NCBI RefSeq assembly: GCF_010548305.1
Contig: NZ_JAAGLV010000007.1
Coordinates: forward strand, 62,001-126,000
DNA: 64,000 nt
Direction: 5' to 3'
Source: Streptomyces sp. SID13031
GTDB lineage: Bacteria > Actinomycetota > Actinomycetes > Propionibacteriales > Kribbellaceae
A model generated the notes under the pieces. That model did not search any database and was not told the DNA's origin. It saw only the letters and a list, made by a program, of their open reading frames with translations. Positions 25,388 through 33,775 of this stretch are shown here, piece by piece. Each line of letters begins with the position of its first letter. The stretch's first letter is position 1. The position numbers were made by a program, and so were the translations under genes.

Positions 25388-26725
25388 CTAGCTGACGGCT
25401 TCCTGTAGGGAGCGGGTTCGGCCTGTTGGGCGGGCCAGGCCGTAGTGATCGCGCAAGGTGACGCCCGTGTACTCCGTCCGGAACAACCCACGCTGCTGCA
25501 GGATCGGTACTACGTGGTCGGCGAAGGCTTCCAAGCCTGAGGGGAGTACCGCCGGCATGATGTTGAAGCCATCGGCGGCGCCTGCGTCGAACCATTCCTG
25601 GATCGCGTCGGCCACCTGCTCCGGTGTGCCGCTGAAGGTTCGGTGGCCGCGTCCACCGCCCAGGCGGCCGATCAGCTCACGGACTGTCAGCTTCTCCCGG
25701 CGGGCCAGCGTGACGATCAGCGTGTAGCGGCTCTTCGCGCCCTCGATCTCGTCCTCGTCGGGCAGGTCGGCCGGCAACTGCTGGTCCAGCGGCAGATCCT
25801 CGGGCCGCACCCGCAGCGTCTTGGCCAGTTGCTGCCGGGCGTACTCCGGCTTGATCAGCTCGTCCAGCTGACGCTCCAACCGAAGCGCCTCCTCCTCGGT
25901 CGAACCGATCACCGGCACGATGCCGGGCAGGATCTTGATCGTCGAAGGGTCGCGCCCCAGCGCAGCCGTCCGCGCCTTCAGATCGGTGTAGAACGCCTGC
26001 GCATCCTCCAGCGTCTGCTGCGCGGTGAAGACCGCCTCGGCATAGCGAGCCGCCAGCCCCTTGCCGTCTTCGGACGACCCGGCCTGCACGATCAGCGGAT
26101 GCCCCTGCGGCGAGCGTGGCAGGTTGAGTGCCCCGCGGACCTGGAAGTGCCGCCCGACGTGCTCGATCGGCTTGACCTTGCTGTTGTCGCCCCAGACGCC
26201 GGACTCCTTGTCCGCCAGCGTCGCGTCGTCCTCCCACGAGTCCCACAGCTTGTAGGTGACCTCCAGGAATTCCGCCGCCCGGTCGTACCGCTCCGCATGC
26301 GCCGGCTGGTCCGCCAGGTTGAAGTTCTTCGCCGCCTCCGGCCCGGCCGTGGTCACCACGTTCCAGCCCGCGCGCCCGCCACTCACGTGGTCCACGCTGC
26401 CGAACCGCCGCGCCAGGTTGTACGGATCGTTGTACGTCGTACTGGCGGTCGCGATCAGCCCGATCCGCGAGGTGGCCGCCGCGATCGCGGTCAGCAGCAC
26501 GGTCGGCTCCAGTGCCCCGGCCGGGCGGCGGCCGATGTCGCCGATCAGCTGCGGCGAGTCCGCGAAGAAGACCGAGTCGAACTTGCCGCGCTCCGCGATC
26601 CGGGCGAGGTTCTGGTAGTGCGCCACGTCGGTGTTGGCGACCGGGTTGCTCTCCGGCAGCCGCCAGGAGGCCTCGTGGTGCCCGGTGCTCATCAAGAAGG
26701 CGTTCAGATGCAGATGACGGCTCAC
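25388..26725 (-). CDS. FMN-dependent monooxygenase, NtaA/SnaA/DszA type (LLM class)
   Basis: A 445-residue flavin-dependent monooxygenase in the family of nitrilotriacetate monooxygenase NtaA, DszA and SnaA rather than the shorter SsuD. Supporting motifs: FDSVFFADSPQ, ERYDRAAEFLEVTYKLWDSWEDDA, RGALNLPRSPQGHPLIVQAGSS and DGFNIMPAVLP. It uses reduced flavin and O2 to oxidise a C-S, C-N or sulfone substrate. Last gene of a leftward operon with an SsuABC-like importer and a flavin reductase that can supply FMNH2. Its start overlaps the ATPase gene by 4 nt. An organosulfur substrate is inferred from the context. Confidence 0.87.
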   Translation of the reverse strand: MSRHLHLNAFLMSTGHHEASWRLPESNPVANTDVAHYQNLARIAERGKFDSVFFADSPQLIGDIGRRPAGALEPTVLLTAIAAATSRIGLIATASTTYNDPYNLARRFGSVDHVSGGRAGWNVVTTAGPEAAKNFNLADQPAHAERYDRAAEFLEVTYKLWDSWEDDATLADKESGVWGDNSKVKPIEHVGRHFQVRGALNLPRSPQGHPLIVQAGSSEDGKGLAARYAEAVFTAQQTLEDAQAFYTDLKARTAALGRDPSTIKILPGIVPVIGSTEEEALRLERQLDELIKPEYARQQLAKTLRVRPEDLPLDQQLPADLPDEDEIEGAKSRYTLIVTLARREKLTVRELIGRLGGGRGHRTFSGTPEQVADAIQEWFDAGAADGFNIMPAVLPSGLEAFADHVVPILQQRGLFRTEYTGVTLRDHYGLARPTGRTRSLQEAVS

Positions 26726-27483
26726 AGCGATACTCCCAGCGCATCGAGAAGTTTGGTACGGACGGCAGCGAACCCTGGATCGGCGGGGCTGCGCGGCTGG
26801 GCGAGGTCGATCGACTCCTCGGCGACGATCCGGCCCTCGTCGAGCACGATCACCCGGTCGGCGAGCACGATCGACTCGTCCACGTCGTGGGTGACGAGCA
26901 GCACGGCCGGCTGATGCGCGGCGCAGAGTTTCCGCAGCAGGACGTGCATCTTCAACCTGGTAAGGGCGTCCAGCGCACCGAACGGCTCATCCGCGAGCAG
27001 CAACGCCGGTTCACGGACCAGCGACCGCGCCAACGCGACCCGCTGCTGCTCCCCACCGGACAGCTCGTTCGGCCAGGCCTTCTCGCGCCCGGCCAGCCCG
27101 ACCTCGGCGAGACTCTCCCGGCCTCGCTCATCGGCGCCCCGGAGACCCAGCAGCACGTTGTCCAGAACGCGGGCCCAGGGCAACAATCGCGAGTCCTGGA
27201 AGACGACGGACACGTTCTCCGGTACGACGAGCTCGCCGTCACCCTCGACGCCGTAGTCCAGCCCGGCGAGCGCGCGCAGCAAGGTGCTCTTGCCGGAGCC
27301 GCTCTTTCCCAGCAGAGCAACGAATTCGCCGGGCTGGATGCTGAGATCGAGGTTGTCGACGACCGCGCGGTCGTCGTACTTCCTGGTCAGACCACGGACC
27401 TCGACAGTCTTCGGCCCCCCGCCCTCTCTTTCCTTCCTCCCCTTGCTTTTCTCCAGTGTCAGTCCGCCAGTGTGCGTCGCCAT
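26722..27483 (-). CDS. SsuB/TauB-like ABC transporter ATPase
   Basis: A 253-residue nitrate/sulfonate/taurine-type ATPase. Walker A LLGKSGSGKSTLLRALAG, Q-loop VVFQDSRLLPWA, signature LSGGEQQRVALARSL, Walker B ALLLADEPFGALD and H-loop LLVTHDVDE are all intact. An N-terminal charged extension of about 25 residues precedes the domain and overlaps the permease gene by 25 nt. It energises import together with the permease and binding protein of the same operon. Confidence 0.9.
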   Translation of the reverse strand: MATHTGGLTLEKSKGRKEREGGGPKTVEVRGLTRKYDDRAVVDNLDLSIQPGEFVALLGKSGSGKSTLLRALAGLDYGVEGDGELVVPENVSVVFQDSRLLPWARVLDNVLLGLRGADERGRESLAEVGLAGREKAWPNELSGGEQQRVALARSLVREPALLLADEPFGALDALTRLKMHVLLRKLCAAHQPAVLLVTHDVDESIVLADRVIVLDEGRIVAEESIDLAQPRSPADPGFAAVRTKLLDALGVSL

Positions 27484-28307
27484 GAGAGCGTCCTCCTCTG
27501 GACCAGTCGGACGATGCCGTCGGAGAGCAGCCCGAGGATGCCGTACAGGACCAGGCCGACGATGATGATGTCGGTCTGTCCGTAGGTGCGGGCCAGCTCC
27601 ATCATGTAGCCGATACCGCTGGTCGAGTTGATCTGCTCGACCACCACGAGCGACAGCCAGGCGGCCGTCACCGCGAACCGCAGACCGAGCAGGAAGCCGG
27701 GCAACGCGCCCGGCAGCACCACCCGGCGGATGAACTCCCAGCGGGACAGTCCGACCGTCTCGGCGAGTTCGACGTACCGGCTGTCGATCGTGCGCAGGCC
27801 GTTGTGGGTGTGGATGTAGATCGGCACGAAGACGCCGAGCGTGATGGTGGTGACCTTCATCGATTCGCCGATGCCGAGCCAGAGGATCAGCAGCGGCAGC
27901 AGGGCGAGCGACGGGATCGCGCGCTTGATCTGGATCGGGCCGTCCAGGATCGCCTCACCGAGGCGGCTCAGGCCGGACAACAGGGCCAGGACCGTGCCGA
28001 GCAGGACACCGAGGCCGAGACCGGCGAAGGCTCGCTGGGCCGAGGTCAGCAGGTTCGACTGAAGCCGGCCGTCCGCGATCAGGTCGCCGGTCGTGGTGAC
28101 GACCGTCCACGGCGCCGACAGCACGCGCGGATCGAGCCAGCCGGTCGCGGAACCGATCGACCAGATGACCAGCAGCAGGATCGGGCCGATCGCGGCGCCG
28201 AACTTGATCTGCTGGCCCGGCCCGAGCCGGCGCCGGCGGCGTACCGGCTGGGCAACCGCCCGACGGTCACGTTCGGCGCGGATGCCCGGGATCGCCAGCT
28301 GCGTCAT
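27459..28307 (-). CDS. SsuC-like ABC transporter permease
   Basis: A 282-residue inner-membrane permease with about six helices. The EAA-type coupling loop is YVELAETVGLSRWEFIRRVVLPGALPG, typical of BPD_transp_1 permeases in sulfonate, nitrate and taurine importers. It pairs with the ATPase at 26722 and the lipoprotein at 28304, with 4-nt and 25-nt overlaps that indicate one operon. Confidence 0.9.
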   Translation of the reverse strand: MTQLAIPGIRAERDRRAVAQPVRRRRRLGPGQQIKFGAAIGPILLLVIWSIGSATGWLDPRVLSAPWTVVTTTGDLIADGRLQSNLLTSAQRAFAGLGLGVLLGTVLALLSGLSRLGEAILDGPIQIKRAIPSLALLPLLILWLGIGESMKVTTITLGVFVPIYIHTHNGLRTIDSRYVELAETVGLSRWEFIRRVVLPGALPGFLLGLRFAVTAAWLSLVVVEQINSTSGIGYMMELARTYGQTDIIIVGLVLYGILGLLSDGIVRLVQRRTLSWRRTLAD

Positions 28308-29359
28308 TTGGCCGCCGCCTTGATCGCGTCGGTGGCGACCGACTGGAAGCGCAGGTCGTACAGATCCTTGGCCTGGATCACCGGCTTGTTGGTCTCCTTG
28401 GCGAGCAGCTCGATCGTCTCCTGCTGCCGCTTGATCGCGTCGCTCCAGTCAGCGCTGATGTCGGGGTGCCCGGCGTTGTCGACCAGCCACTGGCCGTCCG
28501 CCTCGGTCAGGCCCTGGTCCTTCACGTAGTACCCCTCGATCCACTCCTTCGGGTGCTTGTCGATCCAGTCCTGGGCGACTCCCCAGGCAGCGACGTACGC
28601 CCGGATCGCAGCCGCCTTGCCCGCGTCCTCGAGCGACTCGGTCGGCCCATAGAGGTGACCGGCGTCGTCCCGGAGACCGTGCTGGATGGTGGTACCGCCG
28701 TCTTTGCCGTACTTCGTCAGGTACCGCTTGATCGAGACCCCGCCGATCGGCGCGACGTCGACCTGCTTGGCCGCGAGCGCGTTCGGGTAGATGTCACCCG
28801 TGCTCGGCAGCTCGATGAGCTTGACGTCCTCCTTCGTCAGCCCGGCCTTCTTCAGCACCTTGAGCACGAGTGCTCCCTGGGCCTGTCCCGGGCTGTAGGC
28901 GATCTTCTTGCCGCGCAGGTCGGCCAGCGTTTTCACCTGGACGCCGGGCGCGATACCGAGCTGGTAGATCGGGTGGTTGATCGGGTCCAGGCGGTACTTG
29001 GAGGCGACGATCTTGACGTTCAGCCCGGTCCAGGTGGCGTGGATCGACGGGATCTCCGCCACCGCGCCGAGGTCCAGAGCATGTGCGCGGAACGCCTCGG
29101 TGGTCTGTGGACCGCCGCTGAGGTTCGCGAACTCGACGTACTTGGAGACCTTGTCGAGCTGACCCGACAGCTTGAACGCCACCTGGGTGGCCGGATCGCC
29201 GACGACGATCTTGGTTCCGTCGGGGACCTCGGTGGGCAGCGCGGCGTCGAGCGCGAGCTTCGGGCCACCGCCGGCCTCGGCGTCACCGCCGCAGCCGGAC
29301 AGCAGGGTGAGTGCGGCCAGGGCCGCTGCGGCTACTACAGCAAGGGATTTCTTAGGCAT
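28304..29359 (-). CDS. SsuA-like substrate-binding lipoprotein
   Basis: A 351-residue extracytoplasmic solute-binding protein. The signal peptide ends in the lipobox LLSGC with lipidated C23. The mature protein shows the NMT1/SsuA periplasmic-binding pattern: KIVVGDPATQVAFKL, LKVLKKAGLTKEDVKLIELPSTGDIYPNALAAKQVDV. It captures an aliphatic or aromatic organosulfur compound, or a related small anion, for the permease. Located between flavin reductase and permease in the operon. Confidence 0.9.
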   Translation of the reverse strand: MPKKSLAVVAAAALAALTLLSGCGGDAEAGGGPKLALDAALPTEVPDGTKIVVGDPATQVAFKLSGQLDKVSKYVEFANLSGGPQTTEAFRAHALDLGAVAEIPSIHATWTGLNVKIVASKYRLDPINHPIYQLGIAPGVQVKTLADLRGKKIAYSPGQAQGALVLKVLKKAGLTKEDVKLIELPSTGDIYPNALAAKQVDVAPIGGVSIKRYLTKYGKDGGTTIQHGLRDDAGHLYGPTESLEDAGKAAAIRAYVAAWGVAQDWIDKHPKEWIEGYYVKDQGLTEADGQWLVDNAGHPDISADWSDAIKRQQETIELLAKETNKPVIQAKDLYDLRFQSVATDAIKAAAK

Positions 29360-29380
29360 GAGCTTCTTCCAGACAGGGGT

Positions 29381-29944
29381 TCAGGAGGGCCGGTCGGTGG
29401 TCGCGTAACGGCCGTCGTGGTACAGCAACGGCTCGTGCTCGCGGCGTTCGGCGTGGGTGGCGAGCCGGGCCACGACGATGTGGTGATCGGCCACTGCGAA
29501 GCGGTGCTCGACGAGTGCCCGCAGGTAGCTGGGGGCCTCGTCCAGGACGGGTTCCCCGGTACGCAGCCGGGACCAGCGGGTCGGTTCGGCGAACCGGTCG
29601 ACACCGCTGGTGGCGAACCGGCCGGCGATCTCGTGCTGGCCGGCGTCGAGGAAGTTGATCACCAGGCTGTCGGCCCGGTGCACGGTCGGCCAGCTGGACG
29701 CGCTGGTGGCGATCGAGAACGACACCAGCGGCGGCAGCAGGCTGACCGAGACGAGCGAGGTCGCGGTGAAGCCGACCGGGCCGTTGCCCGCATCCGCGGT
29801 GATCACCACCACGCCGGCCGCATGCCGGCGGAACACCGAACGGAAGATGTCGGCATCGACGATGCGCTCGGTGTCAGCTGGATCCGGTACGACTGTGAGG
29901 CCGGGCCGGGTGGCCAGGGCAGGGTTGAACGCGTGGACGGACAT
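29381..29944 (-). CDS. flavin reductase family protein
   Basis: A 187-residue flavin:NAD(P)H reductase of the HpaC/DszD-like family. It has FRSVFRRHAAGVVVITADAGNGPVGFTATSLVSVSLLPPLVSFSI and EHRFAVADHHIVVARL. It would supply free FMNH2 to the monooxygenase at the end of the same operon. ATG 29944 with Shine-Dalgarno GAGGGAGA is chosen; the frame continues upstream without conservation. It is first after the leader peptide at 30097-30189, with a gap of about 150 nt that could hold an attenuator. Confidence 0.86.
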   Translation of the reverse strand: MSVHAFNPALATRPGLTVVPDPADTERIVDADIFRSVFRRHAAGVVVITADAGNGPVGFTATSLVSVSLLPPLVSFSIATSASSWPTVHRADSLVINFLDAGQHEIAGRFATSGVDRFAEPTRWSRLRTGEPVLDEAPSYLRALVEHRFAVADHHIVVARLATHAERREHEPLLYHDGRYATTDRPS

Positions 29945-30333
29945 GTCTCTCCCTCGGGACGGGGCAGGGACGACCGGCAGCGGACAGCCAAGCTCTAGCA
30001 ATTCTTGGCCGCGACCGGGCGGATGGAGTTGCAGCTGGCTCTCAGGCCAGGAGGCGTCTTCGCCCGTCGCAGGACAGGGCGGTGGTACGGAGGTAACTAG
30101 CGACAGGTGGCGCTGGACGTGCGCATCTGGTCGATGACGCGACGGCGCGTCAGCAGACTGCTGATCAGCACCGGCAAATTCGTCGTCATGTCAACGACTC
30201 TCTCATCAAAGTCGACTGGAAAACTAGACAATCTCGGTATTCGGAATGATTGTCCAAATCTGACCGCCTACTGGAACGACACGCAGACGGGTTGCCCTCA
30301 CATCCCTGAGCGTGCGTGCGTTCTACTGGCGTG
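29945..30333. other. regulatory region between the sulfur operon and the divergent sigma factor gene
   Basis: About 390 bp. Apart from the leader peptide it holds the leader-to-gene gap (29945-30096) and, at 30200-30333, the probable divergent promoters. AT content rises at 30225-30260, where GACAAT and ATTGTC face each other around CTCGGTATTCGGAATG (30228-30255), a possible operator. No other gene is seen. Confidence 0.5.
30097..30189 (-). CDS. cysteine-type regulatory leader peptide of sulfur operon
   Basis: A 30-residue ORF, too short for most gene finders. It starts at ATG 30189 after a GAGAGAG Shine-Dalgarno, carries LLTRRRVIDQMRTSSA and ends T-C-R-stop. The RRR-x-x-D...R-x-x-S-x-x-CR layout is that of the actinobacterial putative leader peptides found upstream of sulfur-assimilation operons. 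The Cys-Arg at the very end suits ribosome stalling when charged tRNA-Cys is scarce. It lies upstream of the flavin reductase-SsuABC-like operon, so cysteine-dependent attenuation is likely but inferred. Confidence 0.8.
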   Translation of the reverse strand: MTTNLPVLISSLLTRRRVIDQMRTSSATCR

Positions 30334-30828
30334 ATGGTTTCGGAGAAGGTCAGGCTGCCGCCGTTCCAGGCGCTCATCGACGATCACTGGCGAGACGTCG
30401 CCAGGCTCGCCCGGGCGCTGGCCGGACCGGTCGACGGCGACGACGTGGCCCAGCGCGCCTGGGAGAAGGCCTTCGCCGCCTACCCGAACCTCACCTCGAC
30501 CAAGAACCTGCGCAGCTGGCTGCTCACCATCACCGCCCGCTGCGCGACAGACGTGCATCGAGCCCGCAAACCACAGACCCCCCTGGACGACGCGCCCCCG
30601 ATCGCCATCGACGGCCCAGACGCCGCCGAGTGGCCCGATCCGGACCTCTGGCGGGCCGTCAAAGCCCTGCCCGAACGGCAACGCGTCGCCGTCACCCTCA
30701 AATACGTCGGCGACCTGGACCACCACGGCGTGGCCGCCGCTCTGGACACCACGCCCGCCGCATCCCGCCGACTCGTCAGCGATGCGCTCGCGACCTTGCG
30801 CACCAAACTCGGAGTGGACCATGACTGA
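30334..30828 (+). CDS. ECF-like RNA polymerase sigma factor
   Basis: A 164-residue two-domain sigma-70 family protein. Region 2 (ALIDDHWRDVARLARALAG...GDDVAQRAWEKAFAAYPNLTSTKNLRSWLLTITAR) and region 4 (WRAVKALPERQRVAVTLKYVGDLDHHGVAAALDTTPAASRRLVSDALATLR). No anti-sigma gene follows; instead the stop overlaps by 8 nt an MGMT gene. ATG 30334 is chosen; GTG 30331 is adjacent. It is divergent from the sulfur operon. It may direct a DNA-alkylation response, which is inference from context only. Confidence 0.85.
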   Translation: MVSEKVRLPPFQALIDDHWRDVARLARALAGPVDGDDVAQRAWEKAFAAYPNLTSTKNLRSWLLTITARCATDVHRARKPQTPLDDAPPIAIDGPDAAEWPDPDLWRAVKALPERQRVAVTLKYVGDLDHHGVAAALDTTPAASRRLVSDALATLRTKLGVDHD

Positions 30829-31402
30829 CCTCGAAGTGTCTGATCTTGAAGGCCGGCTGAGCCGGTTGCCCCCCGGAGGCGCCCGACCGCCGGTACTACC
30901 GACCGCCGACGTCTCCTACGCCCTGCACGACACCCCCATCGGCACCCTGCTGCTCGCGGTCGCGGGCGACCGGGTGGTGGCGAGCTCCTTCGGCGACGAG
31001 GAGACGCTGACCAACCGCCTGGCCCGGGCGATCTCCCCCCGCGTACTACGCCAGCCGGCCGCGCTGGACGGCGTACGGCGGCAATTGGACGAATACCTGA
31101 CCGGTCAGCGAAAAGCGTTTGAATTGACGCTCGATCTGACGCTGGCGACACCATTTCAGCGACTGGTCCTGACCGACCTTCCGGACCACACCAGTTATGG
31201 CCGGACCACGACGTACGGGCAGGTCGCGGGGGAGATCGACCGGCCGAAGGCAGCCCGGGCAGTCGGTACCGCGCTCGGCGCGAACCCCTTGTGCGTGGTG
31301 ATTCCCTGCCACCGGGTGATCGGGGCGAGCGGCGCGCTCACCGGGTACGCCGGCGGGCTGGACGCCAAACGCTTTTTGCTGAATCTTGAATCGAAAAGTT
31401 AA
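30821..31402 (+). CDS. methylated-DNA-protein-cysteine methyltransferase (MGMT)
   Basis: A 193-residue suicide repair protein. The active-site motif PCHRVIG (Cys acceptor) and the HTH-containing domain TTYGQVAGEIDRPKAARAVGTALGANPLCVVIPC are clear, followed by LTGYAGGLDAKRFLL. It transfers the methyl group from O6-methylguanine in DNA to its cysteine. An N-terminal extension of about 30 residues (MTDLEVSDLEGRLSRLPPGG) precedes the usual start and has no assigned role. Translationally coupled to the upstream sigma factor by an 8-nt overlap. Confidence 0.93.
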   Translation: MTDLEVSDLEGRLSRLPPGGARPPVLPTADVSYALHDTPIGTLLLAVAGDRVVASSFGDEETLTNRLARAISPRVLRQPAALDGVRRQLDEYLTGQRKAFELTLDLTLATPFQRLVLTDLPDHTSYGRTTTYGQVAGEIDRPKAARAVGTALGANPLCVVIPCHRVIGASGALTGYAGGLDAKRFLLNLESKS

Positions 31403-31444
31403 CTTTTCCGCCGGTCGATCGTTTTCTTTATACTCGGGAGAAAG

Positions 31445-31478
31445 CAGCAGGTCCCCAATGTGGAGTGGGGACCTGCTG
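31445..31478. terminator. bidirectional Rho-independent terminator
   Basis: CAGCAGGTCCCC at 31445-31456 pairs perfectly with GGGGACCTGCTG at 31467-31478, followed by TTTT. It separates the convergent MGMT and methyltransferase genes. Confidence 0.9.
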
Positions 31479-31483
31479 TTTTA

Positions 31484-32194
31484 CTAATCGTGGCTGGGCT
31501 GGCGGATTTCCAGGATGAGCCGGCGGCGGCCGCCCCATTCGCGTTTGTAGACCTTGTAGTCCTTGATGCCCGCCGCCGCGCAGAGGCGGCCGTAGCTGGC
31601 TTCGTCGTGGATGAAATGGACGCTGCTGGTGCCGTAGTGCTCGGTGGTGACGATCCGGTGCTCCGGGCCCTGCCGCAGCCCGTTGGCGATCTCCGACGCG
31701 GTCGCGGGACCCCAGACCGGTCCCTCGATCACGGCCAGCCCACCCGGCCGTAGTACCCGGGAGATCTCCCAGATCGTCGACATCTGCTCGTCCTCGGCGA
31801 ACAGCTCGTGGAACGCCGTCCACAAACAGATCACCGCGTCGAACGAGTCCGACTTGTACGGGAGATCCGTCATCGACCCGATCGCCCAGTCGATCGACAG
31901 GTCCTCTTCCCTGGCCTTGGCCTGGCCGGCCTCGACCAGGTTCGGGGAGATGTCCAGCGCGCGCACGACCTTGCCGGCCCGCCGCAACGGCAGGCTGATC
32001 CGGCCGTAGCCGCAGCACAGGTCGAGCACGGACTCCCGGCCCGCCAGGAGTTCTTCGACGGCCTGGGTGATGGCGGCATCACTTTCCGGCGTGGTGCGAC
32101 TGGCCAGCCCCTCGACCCCGAGTTCTTCGTACTCGGCGCGGCTGCGCAGTGCGGAGTTCAGCATTCCGCCAGTATTCCGGCCACGCTGGGTCAC
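31484..32194 (-). CDS. class I SAM-dependent methyltransferase
   Basis: A 236-residue methyltransferase with motif I VLDLCCGYGRISLPL, motif II region LDISPNLVEAG and motif post-II FDAVICLWTAFHEL, VLRPGGLAVIEG. The substrate is unknown. Starts: GTG 32194 (used here) or ATG 32164 (MLNSALRSRAEY), which gives 226 residues; neither has a strong Shine-Dalgarno. It lies just downstream of the CytX-like gene on the same strand. Confidence 0.85.
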   Translation of the reverse strand: MTQRGRNTGGMLNSALRSRAEYEELGVEGLASRTTPESDAAITQAVEELLAGRESVLDLCCGYGRISLPLRRAGKVVRALDISPNLVEAGQAKAREEDLSIDWAIGSMTDLPYKSDSFDAVICLWTAFHELFAEDEQMSTIWEISRVLRPGGLAVIEGPVWGPATASEIANGLRQGPEHRIVTTEHYGTSSVHFIHDEASYGRLCAAAGIKDYKVYKREWGGRRRLILEIRQPSHD

Positions 32195-32209
32195 TGTCAG
32201 TACAAGCTG

Positions 32210-33547
32210 CTAGATCGAGACCTTCCCGGTCTTGCGCCCGAATCGGCCGAGGACGATCGCGGCCAGCATCGAGATCACGATCGACGTGTAGGTCGCGCCG
32301 AGCCAGCCCGGTACCGGCTGGTTGTTGAACAGCGCCTGCTGAAGGTCGAGCCAGAACGGCGACCAGCCCTCGACCGTACCGGGGTTGACGAGCTGGTAGG
32401 CGATGAAGCCGAACACCCAGGCCAGCGTGGGCTGCCAGCGGAACCGGGCGGTGTCGGAGACATCCCAGTTCATCTTGCTGACCACGAAGAAGTCGGCGAT
32501 CGCGACCGCGAACAACGGGATGAAGACCGAGCCGATCAGGTACAGGAACTGCGTGTAGTTGCCCAGGTCAACGAACAGCGCGAGCACGGTGGCGAGCACG
32601 CCGATCGCGACCGAGATCCAGCGCCGGTCGATCTGCCCGATCAGGTTGTGCGCGGCCATCGTGGTCGAGTAGACGTTCGCGTAGGCCTCGTCGACCTCGT
32701 CCACCAGCAGCACGAACAACGCGATCGCGCCGGCCGGCAAGGTGACCAGCGCGGTGATCACGTCGGTGCTGTTGGTCTGCAGGGTGGCGACGGCGATCAC
32801 GCCGAGGGCGTAGTACAGGATCGCGGCGAGGCCGTAACCCAAGGCGGAACCAGCGAAGGCGGCCTTGTTGGTGCGCGAGTGCCGGGTGTAGTCGGCGGCG
32901 AGCGGCGCGAACGAGACGACGCCGGCCGCGGCCAGGTCGACACCCGGCCAGAAGCCGAAGATGCCGTCCTGCGGCAGGTCGTGCACCGGCTTGCTGAGCA
33001 CCTGGATGAACAGGTAGACCGAGGCCAGCAGGACCAGCCAGACCATGAACTTGCGCAGCAGCTTCACGCTGCCGAGTGGCCGGACGGCCATCGCCGTGGC
33101 GATGAAGCCGGCGATCAGGACGAACAGCCAGCGCCAGCTCTCACTCGTCACCGCGACGGCGGCCTGGGAGATGACGATGATCTCCATCGTGGCCCAGCCG
33201 ATGTTCTGCGCGATGTTGAGCACGGTCGGCGCGATCGAGCCGCGGCGGCCGAACAAGCCGCGCAGGCTGGCCATCGCCGGTGCACCCGTGTGCGAACCGA
33301 AGACGGCGGCGCCGCCCAGGACGAGGGCGCCGATCCCGCAGCCGACGACGACTGCGATCAGGCCCTTCACCAGCGATCCGGTGTACGCCGCGACGAGCGC
33401 GCCGGTCACCGGGCCGAACAGCGAGATGCCGAAGTTGCCCCAGAGCGTGAACTGGTCGAGGAACCCGAGGGTGCGTGGCGCGTCCGTGGTCAGGACGAGC
33501 GGCGCCTCGGTGGCGGTGGACGACGTGCGTGCAGCGGTAGTGGTCAT
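32210..33547 (-). CDS. cytX: purine-cytosine permease family transporter, predicted thiamine-precursor (HMP) transporter CytX
   Basis: A 445-residue NCS1-family membrane transporter with about 12 helices. Hallmarks are LGFLDQFTLWGNFGISLFGPVTGALV at the N-terminus and FAPLAADYTRHSRT in the middle. A TPP riboswitch lies directly upstream, and family members under TPP control (CytX) import the hydroxymethylpyrimidine moiety of thiamine. The specificity is therefore deduced from regulation rather than residues. The riboswitch covers the ribosome-binding site GGGAGCAGG before ATG 33547. Confidence 0.88.
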   Translation of the reverse strand: MTTTAARTSSTATEAPLVLTTDAPRTLGFLDQFTLWGNFGISLFGPVTGALVAAYTGSLVKGLIAVVVGCGIGALVLGGAAVFGSHTGAPAMASLRGLFGRRGSIAPTVLNIAQNIGWATMEIIVISQAAVAVTSESWRWLFVLIAGFIATAMAVRPLGSVKLLRKFMVWLVLLASVYLFIQVLSKPVHDLPQDGIFGFWPGVDLAAAGVVSFAPLAADYTRHSRTNKAAFAGSALGYGLAAILYYALGVIAVATLQTNSTDVITALVTLPAGAIALFVLLVDEVDEAYANVYSTTMAAHNLIGQIDRRWISVAIGVLATVLALFVDLGNYTQFLYLIGSVFIPLFAVAIADFFVVSKMNWDVSDTARFRWQPTLAWVFGFIAYQLVNPGTVEGWSPFWLDLQQALFNNQPVPGWLGATYTSIVISMLAAIVLGRFGRKTGKVSI

Positions 33548-33553
33548 GGCTGA

Positions 33554-33668
33554 CCTGCTCCCTACGCCGGCATTACCCGGTCAGGTTCAGGCGGTCGGCG
33601 ACCCGGCTGCTCGGACGCAGCTCGTCACCCTCTCAGCCCGCCAGAATTTCGGTGCGAGCTCCCGCGGA
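33554..33668 (-). promoter_or_regulatory. TPP (THI-box) riboswitch
   Basis: On the minus strand the conserved pieces appear in order: CGGGAGC near 33660, GCGGGCTGAGAGGGTGAC (33625-33642), CCTGAACCTGACCGGGT (33576-33592) and AATGCCGGCGTAGGGA (33559-33574). These are the P2 CUGAGA and P4 UGAACCUGA / GGGUAAUGCCGGCGUAGGGA signatures. Its 3' end runs into the Shine-Dalgarno of the transporter, so TPP binding should block translation initiation. Confidence 0.95.
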
Positions 33669-33775
33669 GTTTGTTACGCCGTCAACGATATCGCGTCATT
33701 GCCCGTTGTATACACCAGCCGCCCGCTTGATGAACGTCACAACCTCGGGGCCGTTGGTCAGTACGAGGGGAGTGG

